Assembly: GCA_023267515.1 (NCBI GenBank)
Contig: JAHFNF010000005.1
Span: 1 to 19,520, forward strand
DNA: 19,520 nucleotides
Origin: Candidatus Nomurabacteria bacterium
GTDB taxonomy: Bacteria > Patescibacteriota > Minisyncoccia > Phycocordibacterales > UBA9973
Direction: 5' to 3'
The stretch's first letter is position 1, and each line of letters starts with the position of its first letter. The notes beneath the pieces were generated by a model. That model searched no databases, was not told the origin of the DNA, and saw only the letters and a program-made list of their open reading frames with translations. Below, one piece after another: positions 14,036 through 19,520 of this stretch. A program made the position numbers and the translations under genes.

Positions 14036-17007
14036 TTCATTTTTTCGCTAAAACTGTGGTAGGCCTTGTATAATTTTTTAACATCTGTTTGAATTATTTT
14101 TTTTCCTTTCACGCCGGTGATAACTACTTTTTCATCTTTGGAAACTTTTCCCAAAACTGCTCGTGGAATAGGCATCATTATTTTTTCAAATTGATTTACA
14201 TTTTGGGGTGTTACAGAAACTATTATCCTGCCTTGGCTTTCAGAAAATAATTTTGCGTCATCACTTGATGTGAGCCCTGGAATATTGGCGACAGAGACTT
14301 TACAGCCGAGCATTCCGCCTATTGATGCCTTGGAAAGCGCTACGGCCAGACCGCCAGAGCTTACCGATATTGCTGAGGCAACTAACTCTCTTTGAATGGC
14401 ATTTTCTAATGCTTGATAAGTCTTTAAATTTTTCTTCCATTCTACTTTTGGCACATTACTGCCAATATTATTACTTTTTTCTTTCTTTGCTAATAACTTG
14501 AAATATTCACTTGCACCAAGCTCATCATAGGTGTCCCCTAATAAATAAATCACGTCCCCTCCATTTTTAAACTCAGGCGAGACAGTTTTATTTATATCTT
14601 TAATTACTCCAATGGCAGAAATTAAAAGCGTTGGGGGTATAGAGATTGCCACGGGTTTGCCCTTTTCGTCGTAGCCTTTAAAGTCGTTGAACATACTGTC
14701 CTTGCCAGAAATAAATGGTGTGCCGTAACCGACTGCATACTCATAGCACGCCTTAATAGCATCCACCAGCTCTGCCAAGCGCGTCTTGTCATTGGAAGAG
14801 CACCAGCAGAAATTATCTAGTATAGCGAGATGAGAAAGTGATCCACCGGCAACGATAGCATTTCGGACCGCTGTATCAATCGCCGAGGCGGCCATATGGT
14901 AAGTGGAAATATCTGAATAGGATGGGTAAATTCCAGTGGAAACCACGGCCCCTTTTTTAGAAGTGAGCACTGGCTTGAAAACTTGCGCGTCGGTATTTAT
15001 TCTGCCAGACCCTGAAAGTGGTTTTAAGACGGAGGATGCTTGCACTTCGTGGTCATACTGCTCGGAAATAAAAGCAAAGCCACTGAGATTTGGATTGGCG
15101 ATCATTTCCTCTAAAATTTTTGCGCGATTTTCCTTTGATGCTTTTGGCTCTGGATAAGAACGGACTATGGGAGTAATTTCTAAATGTTTTTGTGGCAAAC
15201 CGTTGTGCAAAAATTCCAACGGCAAATCCATAATTTTTTTGCCATTGTAATTCACGATGCATTTCCCAGAATCAGTGAATTCTCCGATCACCGTCGCCTC
15301 CACTCCCCGACTCTCCATCAGTTTTTGAAATACTTTCCATTTTTCTCTCGGCACTGATAAAGTCATTCGTTCTTGCGACTCTGAAATCCAAATCTCCCAC
15401 GGGCGCATGCCTGGGTATTTAAGTGGTACTTTTTCAAGATCCACTTCCGCGCCACCACATTCTCTGGCCATCTCCGCTACTGAACAAGAGATTCCTCCCG
15501 CGCCGTTATCTGTAATACTATTGTATAAATCCATCCCTCGTGCTTCTTTCACTATCGCATCACTCATTTTCTTTTGAGTTATCGGATCGCCGATCTGCAC
15601 TGCGGTAGCCGGTGATGCCGAATCCATCACCACCGAGGAAAAAGTCGCGCCGTGAATGCCGTCCGCGCCCACTCGCCCACCGGCCATCACAATGTAATCC
15701 CCGGGCATAGCCTTCTTCTCGTGGGAAAGTTTGCCATTTATCTTCCTAGGAATTATGCCAACCGTACCGGCAAAGACCAACGGCTTTCCGCGAAATCTTT
15801 CGTCGTATCTGGTAAATCCGGAAAGCGTGGGAATCCCCGAGCAATTGCCCCCAGCATTGATGCCTTTTATTACTCCGTCAATGATGCGACTCGGTGGGAG
15901 CATTTTCTGCTTTAACTCTTTATCTTTAAAAAGAGCTCTTGTATCATCCGGATAGGCAAAGCAAAAGCCGTAAGCATTTGCGACAGGTTTGGCGCCTAGA
16001 CCGAAACCCACCGTATCACGGTTAACTCCGACAATACCAGTAATAGCTCCACCGTATGGGTCTAAAGCGGAAGGACTGTTGTGCGTCTCCACTTTGTGGG
16101 TTATTAAAAACTCGTTATCAAATACGATTCCTCCCGCATTATCAGAAAAAACCGAAACGCAAAAATCTTTGCTTCCCATTCTATCTCTTATTAAATTCGT
16201 CGCGCCTTTTATATAAGTTTTATAAAGACCACTTTTTATATCAGCAATCGGATTGGCAAAAATAGTGTGCTTGCAGTGCTCGCTCCAAGTCTGCGCCAAG
16301 GCTTCAAGCTCAATATCACTCGGGTCCCGCCCAGCTTTGTAAAAAAAATCTTTTATCGCTTTCATAGAAAGTAAATCAAGAGCCAGCGGTCCACGGCGGA
16401 GTCCAGTGTCGTCCACTATCCCAAGATTCCCAATTTTTTCAAGCTCATCGTCAGAGACTCCGAGCGGTACTTTGATGACATCTTTTTTTACTGGTAACAC
16501 GACTTGCGGCACAACCATTGGTAGGCCATTTTGTTTTTTGATTTCCTGCGCACTGCCTACGTATGCGCGCTCAATAAGTGGATTGTAAAGTGACCCGGCA
16601 AAAACTTCTGCATCTTTTTTTGAAATACTGCCAGAAAATAAAAAAACTCGCGAAGTATAAACCGCGAGATTTTTGTCACCCTCTAAATGCAGTAAGTCAG
16701 AAATAGTTTCTTTTGCGGTGTGGCCCACATTATCCGTCACTCCTGGCAAATACCCAATCTCTAAAGCAAAAGAATATTTATCTGTCTCAGGTATAATATT
16801 TACCGAGAACTTTTCTATCGCTTGGTTGGTTAACGCCTCCCCTATTTTATGCAAGTCTTTTTTGGACAGCTGGGAATCAATAATGTAGGAATCAATCAGG
16901 GTAATGCCTTTCAGTTTGCCACCTATGCCCAGGGAGCGCCAAGACTTTGAGAGCATTTCAGCTCGGCTATCCATCCCTTTGGGCATTACATAAATACGCG
17001 AAATCAT
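14032..17007 (-). CDS. purL: FGAM synthase, PurS-PurS-PurL fusion (PurSL)
   Basis: This enzyme turns FGAR into FGAM using ATP and ammonia from PurQ (step 4). The 991 residues exceed the roughly 740 of Bacillus-type PurL and fall short of the roughly 1300 of the E. coli enzyme, which carries its own glutaminase. Residues 2-70 resemble PurS (start ISRIYVMPKGMDS, end LTNQAIEKFSV), and residues 78-150 repeat the pattern (ALEIGYLPGVTDN to LYNPLIERAYV). The synthase core follows: SEHCKHT at 242-248, THNSPSALDPYGGA at 308-321, SGIPTLSGFTRYDERF from 390, GGRVGADGIHGA from 443, DNGAGG at 500-505 and, in the second half, SGKDSMFND. The start is fixed by a promoter that places +1 on the ATG. It is the first gene of the five-gene unit. 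Confidence 0.95.
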   Translation of the reverse strand: MISRIYVMPKGMDSRAEMLSKSWRSLGIGGKLKGITLIDSYIIDSQLSKKDLHKIGEALTNQAIEKFSVNIIPETDKYSFALEIGYLPGVTDNVGHTAKETISDLLHLEGDKNLAVYTSRVFLFSGSISKKDAEVFAGSLYNPLIERAYVGSAQEIKKQNGLPMVVPQVVLPVKKDVIKVPLGVSDDELEKIGNLGIVDDTGLRRGPLALDLLSMKAIKDFFYKAGRDPSDIELEALAQTWSEHCKHTIFANPIADIKSGLYKTYIKGATNLIRDRMGSKDFCVSVFSDNAGGIVFDNEFLITHKVETHNSPSALDPYGGAITGIVGVNRDTVGFGLGAKPVANAYGFCFAYPDDTRALFKDKELKQKMLPPSRIIDGVIKGINAGGNCSGIPTLSGFTRYDERFRGKPLVFAGTVGIIPRKINGKLSHEKKAMPGDYIVMAGGRVGADGIHGATFSSVVMDSASPATAVQIGDPITQKKMSDAIVKEARGMDLYNSITDNGAGGISCSVAEMARECGGAEVDLEKVPLKYPGMRPWEIWISESQERMTLSVPREKWKVFQKLMESRGVEATVIGEFTDSGKCIVNYNGKKIMDLPLEFLHNGLPQKHLEITPIVRSYPEPKASKENRAKILEEMIANPNLSGFAFISEQYDHEVQASSVLKPLSGSGRINTDAQVFKPVLTSKKGAVVSTGIYPSYSDISTYHMAASAIDTAVRNAIVAGGSLSHLAILDNFCWCSSNDKTRLAELVDAIKACYEYAVGYGTPFISGKDSMFNDFKGYDEKGKPVAISIPPTLLISAIGVIKDINKTVSPEFKNGGDVIYLLGDTYDELGASEYFKLLAKKEKSNNIGSNVPKVEWKKNLKTYQALENAIQRELVASAISVSSGGLAVALSKASIGGMLGCKVSVANIPGLTSSDDAKLFSESQGRIIVSVTPQNVNQFEKIMMPIPRAVLGKVSKDEKVVITGVKGKKIIQTDVKKLYKAYHSFSEKMK

Positions 17008-17013
17008 ATCCTG

Positions 17014-17042
17014 ATTTTAAGGTATTTTGGGGAGAATGGCAA
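17014..17042 (-). promoter_or_regulatory. Promoter of the purL-purQ-purF-purN-purD unit
   Basis: TTGCCA (17037-17042), a 17-bp spacer and TAAAAT (17014-17019) on the minus strand form the best sigma70-type promoter in the window (5 of 6 matches in each box, ideal spacing). Six bases (CAGGAT) separate the -10 from the ATG, so +1 should be the A of the start codon. The AGGA inside that gap would lie upstream of +1 and so could not serve as a ribosome-binding site on this transcript. Confidence 0.75.
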
Positions 17043-17070
17043 CAAAAAATGATTCCAAAATTTTTATAAT

Positions 17071-17721
17071 TTACTCACTACTTAGCAGAAATTTGAAACT
17101 CTGGACTACTTTTTCAAGCTCAGCCTGAACTTTAACCTTATCAAACTCTTTGATATTTTGATCCGGAGAATAATTTCCAATGTTTGTGGAGTGAATGAAA
17201 TACTCAATCACATAGCAGTCCCCATCTAAAATCCCGCGATAGCTGGTCACCTCGTAAAAGTTCCCTGCGGCTGCATCTTTTGAAATAATCTTATGAAAAG
17301 GTAAACCACCCATTAAAACTGAACCGGCATCTTCTTCATTTTGCCCCACTTCAATACAGGAAAGAATGGATGAAAGCTCACTTGATCTGCCAAAAGTCAT
17401 TCTCGCCTCGGAAAAGTTCGTGCCGGTCATATATGACCTGGATATTGTGAGCGTTGCAAAAACGATACCATTATTTTGGGCATCCAGTCTCCAGTCCACA
17501 GTTTCCTCCTGTGTGCCAGGAATTAAAGTAGTAAAATTTTTATCATATGAAAAACTTATTGATCCACTGGGATCGATATAAGAGGAAAGATTACTAGCAT
17601 TATTTTGGGTCACTGGCGCTATCACCAATTGCGCTCTGAAAAACCAAAGGTAAACACCTATTAGGAGAATCACGGACACTATTACTAGCTGCCAAATTAA
17701 TTTTACCCGAGCATTTAGCAT
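17071..17721 (-). CDS. Hypothetical membrane-anchored protein, 216 aa
   Basis: Residues about 8-28 (KLIWQLVIVSVILLIGVYLW) form one transmembrane segment after a short basic N-terminus, so the remaining 185 or so residues should face outside. There is no lipobox Cys and no clear cleavage site, so a permanent anchor is likely. The outer part is predicted beta-rich, with SGSISFSYDKNFTT near the start as in many small extracytoplasmic domains. Its two Cys, in SCIEVG and GDCYVIEY, could form a disulfide. I recognise no family. The ATG comes 11 nt after the LUD gene stop on the same strand, so the two may share a message. The purL promoter follows its stop. Confidence 0.75.
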   Translation of the reverse strand: MLNARVKLIWQLVIVSVILLIGVYLWFFRAQLVIAPVTQNNASNLSSYIDPSGSISFSYDKNFTTLIPGTQEETVDWRLDAQNNGIVFATLTISRSYMTGTNFSEARMTFGRSSELSSILSCIEVGQNEEDAGSVLMGGLPFHKIISKDAAAGNFYEVTSYRGILDGDCYVIEYFIHSTNIGNYSPDQNIKEFDKVKVQAELEKVVQSFKFLLSSE

Positions 17722-17732
17722 AATTTGATAGA

Positions 17733-18347
17733 TTAAAATCCTAGGTCTTCATTTACTAATATTATTCTCACTTTTCTTTTTGACTGTTTTTCGGCGTTAA
17801 AGATGACGATCTTGCTCGGATTTGTGCCGACACCGTATTTTTCCTGCATATGCTTTTCTTCAAGCGGGATGACGTGCTCGTAAAGACGGTTCATCGCATC
17901 CGCAAGTGTCGGTACAATTTTTTTAGTACTTACTATAAAAATAAGATTCGGCGAGGTGAATACTATATGTGGCAATTGACTTCCGCTGTTTGACGCTATT
18001 ACAAACTCGCCTGTCTCGGCCAGAGCGTGAATACTGCCTAAATAATAATCCGAAGATACGGCCTGCTTTCTGAGCTCTATTTTCTTTTCTGGATCTGTCT
18101 CTGCAATTATTCCATCATGCAAATTCTTCCATGGGTGTGCCCCTCCCTTAAGATATTCCACAAAGCCGATTTGTTCTAGCGTCACGGATGAGCCATTCAT
18201 CAATGATGCACCCGCCGGTATGAGCTCTTTTATTTTCGCAAGCGCTTCCGCGCCACTCTCTACCATAAAAGCCTCCACATTCCTCGGAGCAAGAGATTGT
18301 ATAGTTTTTTCAACTGATTCTTTTTTGGCTAGTTGGGTGTAATCCAT
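17733..18347 (-). CDS. LUD-domain protein (LutC/YkgG-like, DUF162)
   Basis: The 204 residues match the LUD family: IPAGASLMNGSSVTLEQIGF is the typical Gly/Ser-rich segment followed by EIG, and further on DYYLGSIHALAETGEFVIA and the P-x-L-IFIVSTKKIV-x6-DAMNRL pattern align with the usual D-Y/F-x-L-x-G-x-x-A-x-T-x-x-G core. LutC in Bacillus is part of a lactate-oxidising complex with the Fe-S proteins LutA and LutB. Neither partner is here, and standalone LUD proteins are common in Parcubacteria-type genomes, as far as I recall, with unknown function. No Cys cluster is visible. The start is supported by an extended -10 box 7 nt upstream. The 216-aa membrane protein follows after 11 nt. Confidence 0.88.
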   Translation of the reverse strand: MDYTQLAKKESVEKTIQSLAPRNVEAFMVESGAEALAKIKELIPAGASLMNGSSVTLEQIGFVEYLKGGAHPWKNLHDGIIAETDPEKKIELRKQAVSSDYYLGSIHALAETGEFVIASNSGSQLPHIVFTSPNLIFIVSTKKIVPTLADAMNRLYEHVIPLEEKHMQEKYGVGTNPSKIVIFNAEKQSKRKVRIILVNEDLGF

Positions 18348-18354
18348 ACTATGG

Positions 18355-18363
18355 AGTATAGCA
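18355..18363 (-). promoter_or_regulatory. Extended -10 promoter of the LUD gene
   Basis: TGC-TATACT on the minus strand ends 7 nt before the ATG. With +1 at 7 or 8 nt past the box, the leader is 0 or 1 nt. No good -35 is seen at 17 bp, where the end of the upstream gene lies. Confidence 0.6.
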
Positions 18364-18372
18364 CGGTTTTTA

Positions 18373-18942
18373 CTAGACTTTCTTTTCTTTACAGGTTCTT
18401 ATAAAAACAACCATAATGGCGTTTGTAATAATCATCACTATTGAGTGGAGCATTGTTGCTAGATTGTAAGAGTCTAAAACTGATAAAATCAGAGAGTGCC
18501 TTAGAACATTGGTACCGTATAGTAACCACGTCTCAGACTTTGGGTAACAAAAAGTTTTATACAATGTCGGCATAAATCCGAGTAAATCTATGGATACCAT
18601 TACGATGACGGAGATGGTCGGGTCTTTGGTGAGAATCCACGGAATAAGCCCAAGCAATGCTACTGCCAAAAAATATTTATCTCTTTTAGGCGGACTCTTG
18701 AATCCATATTTAAGAGAAAATAAAAATATTATCAGAGTAAAAACTTCTGAAACAGCAATCGGGATAACGGCCGTCCCGGCTCCTTTTTCTAATGCGCCAA
18801 AAAACACCACAAAAGATACTATCGTCCACACCAGCCAAGTGTAGGGATGTGGTTTCACCCGCCTCCGCACCACGTCCAAGAGATATGGAATATTCCCCAC
18901 TACCGCCAGCGCTGAAGCAAAGATAATGATGATTTCTTTCAC
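18373..18942 (-). CDS. Seven-helix membrane protein with internal duplication, PQ-loop/SWEET-like (tentative)
   Basis: The 189 residues hold about seven hydrophobic segments in a 3-1-3 order. Two similar stretches appear: GNIPYLLDVVRR, then PHPYTWLVW, in the first half, and GFMPTLYKTFCYP, then SETWLLYG, in the second. The Pro-x-Leu at a helix end followed by a conserved TWL resembles the repeated PQ-loop arrangement of SWEET/MtN3-type transporters, but the second position of the motif is not Gln, so the assignment is inference from topology and repeat. The start is GTG, 4 nt after the stop of the phosphatase gene, with an extended -10 box exactly 6 nt upstream. The C-terminus is basic (RTCKEKKV). 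The substrate is unknown. Confidence 0.75.
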   Translation of the reverse strand: MKEIIIIFASALAVVGNIPYLLDVVRRRVKPHPYTWLVWTIVSFVVFFGALEKGAGTAVIPIAVSEVFTLIIFLFSLKYGFKSPPKRDKYFLAVALLGLIPWILTKDPTISVIVMVSIDLLGFMPTLYKTFCYPKSETWLLYGTNVLRHSLILSVLDSYNLATMLHSIVMIITNAIMVVFIRTCKEKKV

Positions 18943-18946
18943 TTAA

Positions 18947-19520
18947 TTATTCTAACACAGTGCTACTTGATTGTTTTTTAACACCTTGAACATTTTTAAC
19001 AAAAAAATCTACGCCGTCTGAAAGTATTTTGGCATATCCTCCGTTTTTAAAGGAACCGCCGGGGAGCTCTTTCTTTGTTGCATAACCTGTCTTTACTAGG
19101 AACATCCGAATAGGACCCCCATGGCTCACTACGAGCACAGTCTTTCCGATATAGGCTGCTGAGATTTCACGTAATTGAACGAGAAATCTAGCCACCAATG
19201 TTTCATCAGTTTCAATATCCTCTGCCAATTTAAAAGACCAGCTTTCCTCATCCGACAGACTTTCCCTTTTTACTAACTGCTCTTTAAGTATTTGTTTGAA
19301 TTCATCGGAGTGTTTTCCTTCAAAACTGCCGTAGCTCCGTTCTCGGAGCAGTTTAGAAGTTTGCACGATAATATCTCTATCAAGCTTTATTATTTCTGCT
19401 GTTTTTTGAGTGCGGGTCAAATCAGAAGAAAAAATAGCATCAAAATGAATATCTTTTAATTTTTCACTCGTAGCTTTTGCTTGTTCTATTCCTTTTTCAG
19501 TTAAAAGTGAATTTGTCTGG
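18947..19520 (-). CDS. Histidine phosphatase (phosphoglycerate mutase-like), N-terminus outside the window
   Basis: The frame is open to the right edge: 190 residues are visible, starting QTNSLLTEKGIEQAKATSEK, which is the segment that follows the RHG catalytic motif in this superfamily. That motif itself is just off the window. Visible landmarks are FDAIFSSDLTRTQKTAEI (the second conserved Arg), YGSFEGK with the conserved Glu, and VLVVSHGGPIRMF, which carries the second catalytic His. The enzyme removes phosphate through a phospho-His intermediate. The substrate cannot be told from sequence; relatives include phosphoglycerate mutases and alpha-ribazole phosphatases. A TTG at 19420 lies inside the conserved SSDLTRT motif and is not the start. 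The 7-TM gene begins 4 nt after its stop. Confidence 0.88.
   Translation of the reverse strand, partial: QTNSLLTEKGIEQAKATSEKLKDIHFDAIFSSDLTRTQKTAEIIKLDRDIIVQTSKLLRERSYGSFEGKHSDEFKQILKEQLVKRESLSDEESWSFKLAEDIETDETLVARFLVQLREISAAYIGKTVLVVSHGGPIRMFLVKTGYATKKELPGGSFKNGGYAKILSDGVDFFVKNVQGVKKQSSSTVLE
18949..18957 (-). promoter_or_regulatory. Extended -10 promoter of the 7-TM gene, inside the end of the phosphatase gene
   Basis: TGT-TAGAAT on the minus strand is followed by AATTAA and the GTG start, a 6-nt gap. The box overlaps the last codons and stop codon of the preceding gene. The -35 match is poor. Confidence 0.45.

Noticed and set aside
17008..17070. Purine riboswitch or PurR/PurBox operator before purL
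   Set aside because: Only 63 nt separate the genes, the promoter occupies about half, and I see neither an aptamer-like fold nor the E. coli PurR or Bacillus PurBox patterns.
18947..19420. Histidine phosphatase starting at TTG 19420
   Set aside because: The frame continues upstream through conserved family sequence to the window edge, and the TTG falls within the conserved SSDLTRT motif.
1..19520. tRNA, rRNA, insertion sequence or prophage genes
   Set aside because: No cloverleaf, rRNA-like stretch, transposase or terminal repeats were recognised on either strand.

Overview
The window looks like part of the chromosome of a Candidate Phyla Radiation bacterium, most likely a Parcubacteria-type (Patescibacteria) member. 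The evidence is a standalone LUD-domain protein, several small single-pass or multi-pass membrane proteins without clear homologues, a giant Pro/Thr-rich surface protein, tight gene packing and an almost complete lack of Shine-Dalgarno sequences. TGA is used as a stop (for example purB), so the code is standard and the TGA-recoding CPR lineages are unlikely. The taxonomic placement is inference from gene style, not from a marker gene.

Almost everything lies on the minus strand, so the biological order runs right to left. At the right edge are a truncated histidine phosphatase (18947-19520), a 7-TM protein with an internal duplication (18373-18942), a LUD-domain protein (17733-18347) and a membrane-anchored unknown (17071-17721). 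The main content is a purine biosynthesis cluster in three blocks. Block 1 is purSL-purQ-purF-purN-purD (17007 down to 9950), mostly with 4-nt overlaps, followed by two small unknown genes (9453-9854, 9259-9447) and a terminator. Block 2 is purE-purM (9162 to 7614). Block 3 is purC-purB (7077 to 4752). A plus-strand unknown gene with its own terminator (7228-7566) sits between blocks 2 and 3. The left 4.7 kb is one truncated ORF for a giant anchored surface protein with a beta-rich repetitive stalk. No stretch longer than about 150 bases lacks a gene or element.

Together the pur genes convert PRPP to AICAR: PurF, PurD, PurN, PurSL+PurQ, PurM, PurE, PurC and PurB (PurB also does adenylosuccinate to AMP). 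PurK, and PurH for the last two steps to IMP, are not in the window. PurL carries two PurS-like domains at its N-terminus, and PurF has lost most of the iron-sulfur ligand cysteines of its family.

The most striking non-coding signal is a recurring promoter layout. A -10 box lies 6 (or 7) nt before the start codon of the giant protein, purL, purE, the LUD gene and the 7-TM gene. The boxes without a good -35 carry an extended -10 (TGn). The purL box lacks TGn but has TTGCCA at an exact 17-bp spacing. This predicts leaderless mRNAs.
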